Assembly (NCBI RefSeq): GCF_017742215.1
Contig: NZ_JAGHKP010000004.1
Coordinates: forward strand, 682,001 to 746,000
Length of the DNA stretch: 64,000 nt
Direction: 5' to 3'
From: Chitinophaga chungangae
Lineage (GTDB): Bacteria > Bacteroidota > Bacteroidia > Chitinophagales > Chitinophagaceae
Part shown: piece by piece, positions 53,157-60,998 of the stretch
Position numbering within the stretch: the stretch's first letter is position 1
Layout: each line of letters begins with the position of its first letter
The notes under the pieces: generated by a model
Told to the model about the DNA's origin: nothing
Database searches by the model: none
The model's input: only the letters and a program-made list of their open reading frames with translations
Translations under genes and position numbers: made by a program

Positions 53157-53200
53157 CCCGGCGGGAGATACATGTTTGTAACTCCCCCGGGTTCTTTTTT
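53157..53200 (+). terminator. Terminator after the collagen-like lipoprotein gene
   Basis: CCCGGCGGGAG (53157-53167) pairs with CTCCCCCGGG (53182-53191) with one bulge and is followed by TTCTTTTTT. It ends the SusC-to-collagen-like operon. The following promoter overlaps its T run. Confidence 0.7.
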
Positions 53201-53229
53201 GTACAGAACTTGCCGGAATAGTATCTTTC
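53198..53229 (+). promoter_or_regulatory. Promoter of kynU, possibly giving a leaderless mRNA
   Basis: TTTG (53198-53201) and TATCTTTC (53222-53229, one mismatch to TAnnTTTG) are 20 bases apart. The start codon is at 53234, about where transcription would begin, so the mRNA may have no leader. Confidence 0.5.
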
Positions 53230-53233
53230 CGTT

Positions 53234-54493
53234 ATGAACACTGCTTTTGAGAACACAGCGTCCTTTGCGCAAAGCCAGGACGCTGCCGACGTATTGAACG
53301 GCTTCAGGTCCCGTTTCCATTTCCCGCAACATGAAGGAAAAGACACTGTTTATTTCTGCGGCAACTCCCTGGGCCTGCAGGCGCGTACCGTTGCCGGGGC
53401 TATTCAGCAGGAGCTGGAAGACTGGCGGAACATGGCCGTGGAAGGTTATTTCCACGCCAGGAACCCCTGGCTGTATTACCAGTACAATTTCAGTGAAACG
53501 CTTTCCGGTATGATGGGCTGCAGCGAAGACGAAGTGACCGTGATGAACACCCTCACCGTGAACCTGCACCTGGTGCTGCAAAGTTTTTACCAGCCCACAC
53601 CACAGCGTTACCGCATCCTGATGGAAGCAGGGGCATTCCCGTCTGACCAGTACGCGCTGGAAACGCTGGTGCGGTTGCATGGTTTCGACCCGAACGATGC
53701 GATCGTGGAAGTACACCCGAGGGAAGGAGAGAAGTTGCTGCATACGGAAGATATTCTCGCGGCCATTCATCAGCACCGCGATTCGCTGGCGGTAACGCTG
53801 ATGGGCGGCATCAACTATTATACCGGGCAATTCTATGATATGCCAGCCATCACCGCGGCCACGCACGAAGCGGGCGCCTACGCCGGCTGGGACCTTGCGC
53901 ATGTGGCCGGCAATATCCCGCTGGAACTGCATCAATGGGATGTGGACTTTGCGGTATGGTGCTCCTACAAATACCTGAACGCAGGCCCGGGCGCGGCTGG
54001 CGGTCTTTACGTGCACGAACGTTTCGGCAACGATCCGAAGTTCCCGCGCCTTGGCGGCTGGTGGGGCAACGACGAAAAAACGCGTTTCAAAATGGAAAAA
54101 GGTTTTATTCCCCGCAACGGAGCCGCCGGCTGGCAGATCAGCACGGCGCAGGTGTTTAACATGGCGGCGCTCAAAGCCTCTCTGGAACTGTTCCGCGAAG
54201 CGGGCATAAAAAAACTGCGCGAAAAAAGCATCCATCTTACCGCTTACCTTGAATTTTTGTTAGGGCAAACTTCGCTTCCCTGCGAGGTGATCACCCCGAA
54301 AGACCCGCAGCAGCGCGGTGCGCAGCTGTCGTTGTATTTCCCGCAGAACGGCAAAGCGATACAAACGCGCATGATGGAAAACGGTATCATCTGCGATTAC
54401 CGCGAGCCCGGCGTGATCCGTCTTGCTCCCGCGCCGCTGTATTGTTCTTATGCAGACGTTCACCGTTTTTACGAAGTACTGAAAACCTTCTGA
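53234..54493 (+). CDS. kynU: Kynureninase
   Basis: The 419-residue protein matches PLP-dependent kynureninase, which cleaves kynurenine (and 3-hydroxykynurenine) to anthranilate (or 3-hydroxyanthranilate) plus alanine. Visible features are YFCGNSLGLQ near the start, GAFPSDQYALETL, GWDLAHVAGN (PLP-contacting Asp) and the Schiff-base Lys246 in CSYKYLNAGPG. RLGGWWGNDEKTRFKM and the C-terminal YREPGVIRLAPAPLY follow. No other kynurenine pathway gene is in the window. A GDSL hydrolase gene starts two bases after its stop. The next internal Met is far downstream, so the ATG at 53234 is the true start. Confidence 0.95.
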   Translation: MNTAFENTASFAQSQDAADVLNGFRSRFHFPQHEGKDTVYFCGNSLGLQARTVAGAIQQELEDWRNMAVEGYFHARNPWLYYQYNFSETLSGMMGCSEDEVTVMNTLTVNLHLVLQSFYQPTPQRYRILMEAGAFPSDQYALETLVRLHGFDPNDAIVEVHPREGEKLLHTEDILAAIHQHRDSLAVTLMGGINYYTGQFYDMPAITAATHEAGAYAGWDLAHVAGNIPLELHQWDVDFAVWCSYKYLNAGPGAAGGLYVHERFGNDPKFPRLGGWWGNDEKTRFKMEKGFIPRNGAAGWQISTAQVFNMAALKASLELFREAGIKKLREKSIHLTAYLEFLLGQTSLPCEVITPKDPQQRGAQLSLYFPQNGKAIQTRMMENGIICDYREPGVIRLAPAPLYCSYADVHRFYEVLKTF

Positions 54494-54494
54494 T

Positions 54495-55094
54495 ATGCCC
54501 GTTCAACCAAAAACATGGCTCGCCCTCGGCGATTCTTATACCATCGGCGAAGGCGTGCCGCTGCACGACAGTTATCCATACCAGGCGCTGCAATTAATGC
54601 GCGCCGGAGGCCATGCGTTTCATGCGCCGGAGATCGTCGCCAAAACAGGATGGACCAGCGACGAGCTGATCCATCACCTGCAGCACAACACACGGCTGTT
54701 GCCCGCTTATGATTTCGTAACGCTGCTGATCGGCGTGAATAATCAATACCGCGGCACGAGCGAAACGGATTACGCCGTTTCGTTCGAATGGCTGGCGAAA
54801 AAAGCGTTGGAGTTAACACCGGCAGAAAACATTACAGTGATCAGCATTCCTGACTGGGGCGTAACGCCTTTCGCGAAAGACCGCGATGCCAAAGCCATTC
54901 ACGATGCGATCGATCGTTTTAATGCTATCAATAAAGAGATCAGTGCGAGCCTTGGGTTTAATTATACGGACATAACGCCGGTGTACCGCGAAACAGGCGG
55001 AAGGCCGGAAAGCGTGGTGGAAGATCAGTTGCATCCATCGGGGAGAGTGTATGCTTATTGGGCGGAACAAGTGAGTATTTTTTTGAGGGGGTAA
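54495..55094 (+). CDS. SGNH/GDSL hydrolase
   Basis: The 199-residue soluble protein has SGNH block I (LALGDSYTIGEG, nucleophile Ser14), a glycine block around TLLIGVNNQYRG, and block V DQLHPSG with the catalytic Asp and His near residue 177. It is a small ester or thioester hydrolase of unknown substrate. It starts two bases after kynU and is surely co-transcribed. There is no signal peptide, so it is cytoplasmic. A role in kynurenine metabolism (for example N-formylkynurenine deformylation) is possible by context but unproven. Confidence 0.88.
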   Translation: MPVQPKTWLALGDSYTIGEGVPLHDSYPYQALQLMRAGGHAFHAPEIVAKTGWTSDELIHHLQHNTRLLPAYDFVTLLIGVNNQYRGTSETDYAVSFEWLAKKALELTPAENITVISIPDWGVTPFAKDRDAKAIHDAIDRFNAINKEISASLGFNYTDITPVYRETGGRPESVVEDQLHPSGRVYAYWAEQVSIFLRG

Positions 55095-55137
55095 GTATTT
55101 TCTGTAAATTGGTTTTGTAAAACCAACCGCCAAAACA

Positions 55138-55696
55138 GTGAACATAAATGCCAGGGTTTATCCGCTAAAGGAAGCCATTAAAGTTGAGAGTATCAGGTAC
55201 CTGTTTGTAAGCCAGGGATATAAAGAGAAGATTAAAGTAGTAGAATTTGAATACTCGGGAATTTTCGGAGACAGGAACGTTTTTAACCTTGCATCCGGGG
55301 ATTATAATGCCGAAACGAATTCAATCGAAGACGACACCAATACAAATAATGGTGACGTGTGCCAGGTTTTTAATACGGTGTTAAGCGTAATCCCGCGTTT
55401 TTTTCAAATATACGAAGACGCTGCTCTGATGGTGAAGGGAAGCGACAGCCGGATTGATTTTGTTGACATGCAGATTGAATTGCAGGAAAAACTGTGAGGA
55501 AAATTGCAGGGATTATGAAAGGAGGATTAATGTTTACAGGAGTTATGTAAATAAAAATTTTAAGGCGCTTTGCGAGACATACACTTTCTGGGGCGGGATT
55601 CAAAGTGAGAATGGGAAAATCATAGAGGAATTATATCAACCAGGAAAGAAATACGACATCGATTTTGCATCCAGAAAACGTAAATTTGAATTATGA
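55138..55696 (+). pseudogene. DUF6934-like gene with a frameshift
   Basis: From GTG 55138 the first frame encodes a DUF6934-like start (NVFNLASGDYNAETNSIEDD and VKGSDSRIDF). After about 55465 the expected sequence continues in the +1 frame as CRLNCRKNCEENCRDY, then RRINVYRSYVNKNF and TYTFWGGIQSENG, ending at 55696. The first frame stops at 55497. So one base seems to have been added near the TTTT at 55457-55461, or two lost. Either the gene is broken, or it is an assembly error. Its last codon overlaps the next small gene (ATGA), which suggests the gene was translated until recently. Confidence 0.65.
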
Positions 55697-55857
55697 AAAC
55701 TAAAGAAAACAAAAACGATAGGTTGGTAACCATACCCGAATCCACTCTTTTGGCTTTAGTTGCGGCAAGACTCGAGGGGCGTGTGTTATTTCCGAAAAGA
55801 AGCGCAGAAGCAAAAAGAATCCTGGAGGCCATGAAGCGTGTTCCCAAATATCTGTAG
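55693..55857 (+). CDS. Small protein (54 residues) overlapping the DUF6934-like gene
   Basis: ATG 55693 overlaps the TGA of the preceding gene (ATGA). The protein is MKTKENKNDRLVTIPESTLL followed by ALVAARLEGRVLFPKRSAEA and KRILEAMKRVPKYL. It is basic, mostly helical and has no membrane segment. It is reminiscent of small antitoxin or partner proteins encoded after toxin-like genes, but I recognise no family. The overlap supports translation coupled to its neighbour. Confidence 0.5.
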   Translation: MKTKENKNDRLVTIPESTLLALVAARLEGRVLFPKRSAEAKRILEAMKRVPKYL

Positions 55858-55897
55858 CGCAGTAAGACGTTATAGATCAGCTATTTAGCGCCTCTTC

Positions 55898-55927
55898 TTT
55901 GATATCCTCCAAAATATCCTACATTTG
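55898..55927 (+). promoter_or_regulatory. Bacteroidota-type promoter upstream of accA
   Basis: TTTG (55898-55901) and TACATTTG (55920-55927, exact TAnnTTTG) are 18 bases apart. The transcript would have a leader of about 170 bases before accA, with a CCCGGC/GCCGGG hairpin near 55938-55952. Confidence 0.6.
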
Positions 55928-56102
55928 CACTCCTTATCCCGGCGGAGCCGGGTTTGTAATTTAATGCAGATCCCTGTGCCGGAAAGCAGCCTTTTGGGTT
56001 GATTTACAGGGTTTACTATCTTTATGAAACGTCAGTTCCATCAGGCAAGTGAAAAAATCAACAATACCTGGTGAAATGCTTTAACCTTTTTAAAACTGTA
56101 TA

Positions 56103-57056
56103 ATGCAATTTCTGGATTTTGAAAAACCAATTGCTGATCTGTACGAACAACTGGAAAAACTGAGAGAGAACGGGGAAAAGTCTGGTGTGGACGTTTCTGC
56201 TACAGTTAAAGAGTACGAACAAAAAATCCTCGACACCCAACAACAGATCTATAAGAATTTGTCCAGCTGGCAGAAAGTGCAGCTGAGCCGTCACCCTGAC
56301 CGTCCGTATACGCTGGAGTACATCGAGCGCATGACCACCAATTTCGTGGAAATGCACGGCGACCGCAACGTGAAAGATGACAAAGCCATGGTAGGCGGTT
56401 TTGCCGACCTGGACGGTGAAACCGTAATGTTTATCGGGCAGCAGAAAGGCGTTAATACCAAAATGCGCCAGATACGCAATTTCGGCATGGCCAATCCCGA
56501 AGGTTACCGTAAAGCCCTCCGCCTGATGAAGCTGGCGGAAAGGTTCAACAAACCGATCATCACCCTGATCGACACGCCGGGGGCCTATCCTGGCCTGGAA
56601 GCGGAAGAGCGCGGCCAGGGCGAGGCCATTGCCCGCAACCTGTTCGAAATGGTGAAGCTGCGCGTGCCCGTGATCTGCGTGATCATCGGCGAAGGCGCTT
56701 CCGGCGGCGCGCTCGGCATCGGCATCGGCGACAGGATATTTATGCTGGAAAACAGCTGGTATACCGTGATTTCCCCGGAAAACTGCTCCACCATCCTGTG
56801 GAGAAGCTGGAACTTCAAGGAAAAAGCGGCGGAAGAACTGAAACTGACCTCCGGCTACATGAGCCAGTTCGGCCTGGTAGACGGCGTGATCCAGGAACCG
56901 GTGGGCGGCGCGCATTCCAACCACGAAGAAATGGCGGCGATATTGAAGGCGAAACTGAAGCAGACGCTGGCAGAACTGAAGCCGATCGACCCGGATGCCC
57001 GTATCGAGCAACGGATTGAGAAATTTTCCAATATGGGCTTCTACGAGGAACGCTAG
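56103..57056 (+). CDS. accA: Acetyl-CoA carboxylase carboxyltransferase subunit alpha
   Basis: The 317-residue protein matches AccA from end to end: FLDFEKPIADLYEQLEKLRE, RHPDRPYTLEYIERMTTNF, HGDRNVKDDKAMVGG, the TLIDTPGAYPGLEAEERGQG motif, VIIGEGASGGALGIGIGDR and YTVISPENCSTILWR. With AccD it transfers CO2 from biotin to acetyl-CoA to make malonyl-CoA, the first step of fatty acid synthesis. Its stop is at 57056. dapA follows after 93 bases. Confidence 0.97.
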   Translation: MQFLDFEKPIADLYEQLEKLRENGEKSGVDVSATVKEYEQKILDTQQQIYKNLSSWQKVQLSRHPDRPYTLEYIERMTTNFVEMHGDRNVKDDKAMVGGFADLDGETVMFIGQQKGVNTKMRQIRNFGMANPEGYRKALRLMKLAERFNKPIITLIDTPGAYPGLEAEERGQGEAIARNLFEMVKLRVPVICVIIGEGASGGALGIGIGDRIFMLENSWYTVISPENCSTILWRSWNFKEKAAEELKLTSGYMSQFGLVDGVIQEPVGGAHSNHEEMAAILKAKLKQTLAELKPIDPDARIEQRIEKFSNMGFYEER

Positions 57057-57149
57057 ATAAAATATACGCTTCTTTTATTGCGGGAACCGGATCAAAATTC
57101 AATCTTTGCAGAAAATATACCGGCCGCAGAGGCTGTCGAAAACACAGAT

Positions 57150-58052
57150 ATGTTACAGGAACAATTGAGGGGTACCGGCGTTGCGCTGGTGACGCCCTTT
57201 ACTACACAGGAAACGATCGACTGGCGCAGTCTTGAAAAACTGATCGACCATGTGATCAACGGTGGTGTGGAATATGTAGTTACATTAGGCACCACAGGCG
57301 AAACACCTACGCTTTCAGCGGAAGAAAAGCTGGACCTGATAAAGTTTACTTTCGAAAAGGTGAATAAACGCGTGCCTGTAGTAGTAGGAATTGGCGACTA
57401 TAACACAAAAGACGTGGTGAAACGCCTCGAAACCTGCCCGTTGGACGAGGCCGCCGCTGTGCTCAGCGTTGCGCCTTATTACAGCAAACCCACGCAGGAA
57501 GGCATCTACCAGCATTATAAGGCCATTGCCGCCGCTTCTCCCAAACCCATCATTCTTTACAACGTTCCGGGCCGCACCGGCCGCAATATGACGGCCGAAA
57601 CCACGCTGCGCATCGCGAAGGAAGTGGAGAACGTGATCGCGATGAAAGAAGCGTCCGGCGATATGATACAATGCATGGAGATCGTCGCGCGCAAGCCCGA
57701 AGGTTTCCTGGTGATCAGCGGCGACGATGCCGTGGCGTTCCCGCAGCTGGCTTGCGGTATGGACGGGGTGATCTCCGTCGCCGCGAACTATTTCGCGAAA
57801 GATTTCTCCGACATGGTAAGGGCCGCGCTGGAAGAGAACTACACCGAAGCCCGCCGCCTGCACTACCGCATGCTGGAAGGTTTCGACCTGATGTTCGCCG
57901 AAAACAACCCCGCAGGCATCAAAGCGTTCCTGCATTTCGACAAACTGGTGGAAAACGTGTTCCGCCTGCCGGTAGTGCCCGCTTCCGAAAGCCTGCAAAG
58001 CAGGATCGGCGCGTATCTCAAAGCATACCGCAAAGCGGCGTCCCTGGTTTAA
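57150..58052 (+). CDS. dapA: 4-hydroxy-tetrahydrodipicolinate synthase
   Basis: The protein has about 300 residues from ATG 57150; an open frame extends 72 bases upstream, but the family begins near LRGTGVALVTPF. Landmarks are TLGTTGETPTLSAEE, the tyrosine motif YNVPGRTGRNM, and Lys166 in IAMKEASGD, which forms the Schiff base with pyruvate. It makes the first committed step of lysine and diaminopimelate synthesis. It is downstream of accA, and a terminator follows. Confidence 0.96.
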   Translation: MLQEQLRGTGVALVTPFTTQETIDWRSLEKLIDHVINGGVEYVVTLGTTGETPTLSAEEKLDLIKFTFEKVNKRVPVVVGIGDYNTKDVVKRLETCPLDEAAAVLSVAPYYSKPTQEGIYQHYKAIAAASPKPIILYNVPGRTGRNMTAETTLRIAKEVENVIAMKEASGDMIQCMEIVARKPEGFLVISGDDAVAFPQLACGMDGVISVAANYFAKDFSDMVRAALEENYTEARRLHYRMLEGFDLMFAENNPAGIKAFLHFDKLVENVFRLPVVPASESLQSRIGAYLKAYRKAASLV

Positions 58053-58093
58053 TTCATTCGATCTTCACGGGTTTTTCCTGTACCCATAATTGC

Positions 58094-58130
58094 AAACCGG
58101 ATGCGGATCTTTCCTCATCCGGTTTTGTTT
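58094..58130 (+). terminator. Terminator after dapA
   Basis: AAACCGGATG (58094-58103) pairs perfectly with CATCCGGTTT (58116-58125), loop of 12 bases, followed by TGTTTTT. Confidence 0.8.
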
Positions 58131-58231
58131 TTCGAACCGGCCGGGGCACTCACCCCGGGAATGCCCGTTGGATTTGCCTGTAAGGGCGCAGCCGGTTGCA
58201 TTATTTTCCGCGGCATTTCACCATATTCCAT

Positions 58232-58261
58232 AAAACGGCCGCCCCGGTAAAGGGCGGCCGC
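58232..58261 (-). terminator. Terminator of the DUF3575-like gene
   Basis: On the minus strand, CGGCCGCCC pairs with GGGCGGCCG (58237-58261) around seven bases, followed by TTTTAT. It lies 35 bases after the stop at 58296. Confidence 0.75.
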
Positions 58262-58295
58262 TGTTGTAGGTATGGGGATTGAATAAAAGGCCGGA

Positions 58296-59147
58296 TCAGA
58301 ACGCAAAACCCACGGTAAGCCCAAGGCCGCGGAGGCCGAGGAACGGCAGCTTGATGTCTGCGCGAACGCCGTCGTCGCGTACGTCCGCTTTGATGCCATT
58401 ATCCCCGCCAAGGTCTATCAGCCCCTCGATCTCGTCTTTCAGCTCGGCGCGGTCCGCCTCGTCGAAGTCGCTCATATCCGTAAGCCCTTCCAGCTTGCCC
58501 GTCATGCTGCCATAGTGGCCGCCGATGATGAACAGGTCTACCACCACTCTTTTCGCCACCATAAACTGCCCGCCGAGGATCACGCCGCCGCCGATGCCTT
58601 TGGAATTGCCTTTCAGCGGTACCAGCGTATTGCCGGAAGGTTTTTCGAAGTCGTAGGGATAATCGTACTTAAAGGTCGAATAACGCCCGTAGAGGCCGGC
58701 ATAAAATCCTTTGGCACCAGGCCTTTTGCCGGTGTACACGCGGAACTCCAGCGTCACGGCGTTACCGCTCATTTTCAGCTTGTCCAGCTGCTGACTGATA
58801 TCGTCTCCCTCTTCCGCCACAATATCCATCACCTTTTCGCCCAGCGGGCTTTGGGTAATGTAGGTGGAAGGCATGAACCGGTACCCCACGGATGCGGAGA
58901 TCTTGCGGGTGAGCATGCGCTCGTAGGTAAGACCGTAATTGGCCAGCGCAATGGTGGAAAGGTTGGTCTTGACGATGTTCTTGTAATAAGGCCCGTTGCG
59001 TTTCGAGGTTTTTTCAGGCGCCGGGGCAGCAGCAGAAACATCTACGGCGGACGGATAGGCCGTTGCAACGGAATCAACGACGTCCTGCGCGCGCAGGGAA
59101 AGGTTCAGGCACAGTGCTGCCGTGACCAACAGTAAAGTTCGCTTCAT
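58296..59147 (-). CDS. Outer membrane protein, DUF3575-like
   Basis: The 283-residue protein has a signal peptide (LLVTAALCLNLSLRAQ), a linker rich in Ala/Pro/Ser, then a barrel-like domain beginning with VKTNLSTIALANYGLTYERM, a phrase common in DUF3575 proteins, and LEFRVYTGKRPGAKGFYAGL. It ends in a strand with terminal Phe (LGLTVGFAF), as for outer-membrane proteins. An acidic stretch (DMSDFDEADRAELKDEIEGL) lies before the last strands. Function unknown. A monocistronic unit with its own terminator. Confidence 0.75.
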   Translation of the reverse strand: MKRTLLLVTAALCLNLSLRAQDVVDSVATAYPSAVDVSAAAPAPEKTSKRNGPYYKNIVKTNLSTIALANYGLTYERMLTRKISASVGYRFMPSTYITQSPLGEKVMDIVAEEGDDISQQLDKLKMSGNAVTLEFRVYTGKRPGAKGFYAGLYGRYSTFKYDYPYDFEKPSGNTLVPLKGNSKGIGGGVILGGQFMVAKRVVVDLFIIGGHYGSMTGKLEGLTDMSDFDEADRAELKDEIEGLIDLGGDNGIKADVRDDGVRADIKLPFLGLRGLGLTVGFAF

Positions 59148-59430
59148 AGTTATAGAAATAATTTAATGTGTAAAGTTAAATGGTTGAATTATATTAGACA
59201 ATACTAAATTATAAGTATTTTTTTTATGCATAAATTAGTTAAGGACAGCTGGAGATGGGGATGGTTATGGAAAATGGGAAGTACGTACATCATACAGAAA
59301 AGGTGAAAGGCCTTTGCCGTCCCGGATGGGCGGTTTCTTTGAAAGACGGGTTAAGATACAGGAGGGGCAACCTCGTGGAAAAACCGGCCGTATTGACAAA
59401 AAGGAATGAGGGAACAGAAGATCAGATTCC

Positions 59431-60339
59431 TTACAAGATGTAAGTAGCGCCTTCCAAAGCCAGGTCGGTATTAGCGAAAACGGGCCTGCTTTCGTCGAGG
59501 AAAGGCTGAAGCTCGGTGTATTTCGAGCTGAAATGCCCGATCAGCAAACGTTTCGCATTGGCGCGCAACGCCAGCGTAGCGGCCTGTACGGAAGTGCTGT
59601 GATACCGTTCGGCGGCGCGCTCGTGCAGGTCGGCCAGGTAAGTGGTTTCGTGGTAAACGAGGTCCGCGTCCTGCAGGTAAGGGATCAGTTCTTCGTCGTA
59701 AATGCTGTCCGCACAATACACGTACCGTTTGCCACGGGCCGGGGGCAGCGTTACCCAGTCGTTTTTTACGACGCTGCCGGTTTTGGTGAGATAATCCTCC
59801 CCGTCCTGCAGTTTTGAAAAATAAGCGGCCGGTATTTCGTAGGCGCGGGCCTGCTCGGGTATCACCCGGCGCTTGCGGCGCTGGAGGCTGAACGAAAAGC
59901 CGTAGCAGGGAATGCGGTGTTTAACGGGAAAGCAGCTTACTTCAAGGTCTTTGTCGCGCAGCAGCAACCCGGTGCGCTCCGGCAGCAGCGCCTGGAATTG
60001 CAGCTCGAAACGCAGAACGGTGGCCGCAACGCGTAATTGCAGCTGCAATATTTCCTCCAGTTCGGGCGGGCCGAAAATGGTAAGCGGCTCTATGCGGCCG
60101 AGCAGGCTCATGCTGTTGAGCAGCCCGATGAGGCCGAAGTAATGGTCGCCGTGAAGATGGCTGATAAAAATATACCGGATCTTCCCGCGGCGAACCTTGT
60201 ACCTGGTAAGCTGCATCTGGGTGCCTTCCCCGCAGTCCACCAGCATCAGCTGTTCGTTGCAGGTTATTACCTGCGCCGTAGGATGCCGGTCTGGCGTGGG
60301 AATGGCCGAATTGTTACCTAAGATCGTTACCGCGAACAT
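59431..60339 (-). CDS. rnz: Ribonuclease Z
   Basis: The 302-residue protein matches tRNase Z of the metallo-beta-lactamase fold. It has GNNSAIPTPDRHPTAQ at the start, the HxHxDH zinc motif in FISHLHGDHYFGL (about 62-68), later YCADSIYDEELIPYLQDADL with metal-binding Asp, HSTSVQAATLALRANAKRLL and LIGHFSSKY. It trims tRNA 3' ends. It lies 17 bases downstream of the STAS gene, on the same strand, likely one operon. Confidence 0.95.
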   Translation of the reverse strand: MFAVTILGNNSAIPTPDRHPTAQVITCNEQLMLVDCGEGTQMQLTRYKVRRGKIRYIFISHLHGDHYFGLIGLLNSMSLLGRIEPLTIFGPPELEEILQLQLRVAATVLRFELQFQALLPERTGLLLRDKDLEVSCFPVKHRIPCYGFSFSLQRRKRRVIPEQARAYEIPAAYFSKLQDGEDYLTKTGSVVKNDWVTLPPARGKRYVYCADSIYDEELIPYLQDADLVYHETTYLADLHERAAERYHSTSVQAATLALRANAKRLLIGHFSSKYTELQPFLDESRPVFANTDLALEGATYIL

Positions 60340-60356
60340 ATGGCGAAAATAGACAT

Positions 60357-60731
60357 TTATTCATCATCGAGGTTCAGCTCGCGTTCCAGGTCTTCCATCA
60401 TCACCATGTCGATGGCTTCGGATTCGGTGGGCACGATATTGAGTATTTCGGGGTACGCGGCGGAGAGTTTTTGCGTTAAAGTACTGTTAAGGCCGGTTAC
60501 CGCGGCGCTCAGTCCGCGATCGTACTGGCGCGCGTACACTGTAAAAATGGCTTTGAGACCGGCATCGTCCGCGGATTGGAGGGAATGCAGGTCCAGTATA
60601 AGGTTTTTCTGCTCCAGCTCGTCCAGCGAAGCGAGGGAGCTAACAAACGTATCTGACATTTTAGCATCCAGCGTTTCTTCTTCCAGCCGTAATAACACTA
60701 TTTTTTCTTTGGTATCAATTTTGAATTGCAT
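60357..60731 (-). CDS. STAS-domain protein with acidic residue at the usual phosphoserine position
   Basis: The 124-residue protein is a lone STAS domain, like anti-sigma-factor antagonists (SpoIIAA type): LVLRLEEETLDAKMSDTF-like start, LILDLHSLQSADDAGLKAIF, then an acidic tail. In SpoIIAA the switch motif is DSSG, with the first Ser phosphorylated. Here it reads DDAG, so the phosphorylated Ser is replaced by Asp and the next by Ala. The protein cannot be switched in the usual way. It is upstream of rnz with a 17-base gap. No anti-sigma kinase gene is adjacent. Confidence 0.82.
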   Translation of the reverse strand: MQFKIDTKEKIVLLRLEEETLDAKMSDTFVSSLASLDELEQKNLILDLHSLQSADDAGLKAIFTVYARQYDRGLSAAVTGLNSTLTQKLSAAYPEILNIVPTESEAIDMVMMEDLERELNLDDE

Positions 60732-60998
60732 ATTGCCGGATGTTAATTTTTAACATTATAAAAAAAGGACACGCACAAAAAGGAAACCGGTCCGATAAAA
60801 ATCCTTGCAGAAGTACCGACACCGATCAAAAACATCCCTCTTCTCGTAAGTATATTTACCTCACAAGGCCCTTCACCGCAAAAGTAAATCTTAACCAAGA
60901 ATGTACAAGTATAAAAACTAAATCCAAAGTAAATCCGAAATTTATTTGGTAATATTGTATAAGCGAGCCCCCGTAAGGGTTTAACAAAATCATCTACA

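Noticed and set aside
59255..59443. 62-codon plus-strand frame between the DUF3575-like gene and rnz
   Set aside because: Low complexity, no recognisable start signal, and it runs into the 3' end of rnz on the opposite strand.
60740..60952. 70-codon plus-strand frame before clpC
   Set aside because: Lysine- and serine-rich noise in an AT-rich promoter region with no family resemblance.
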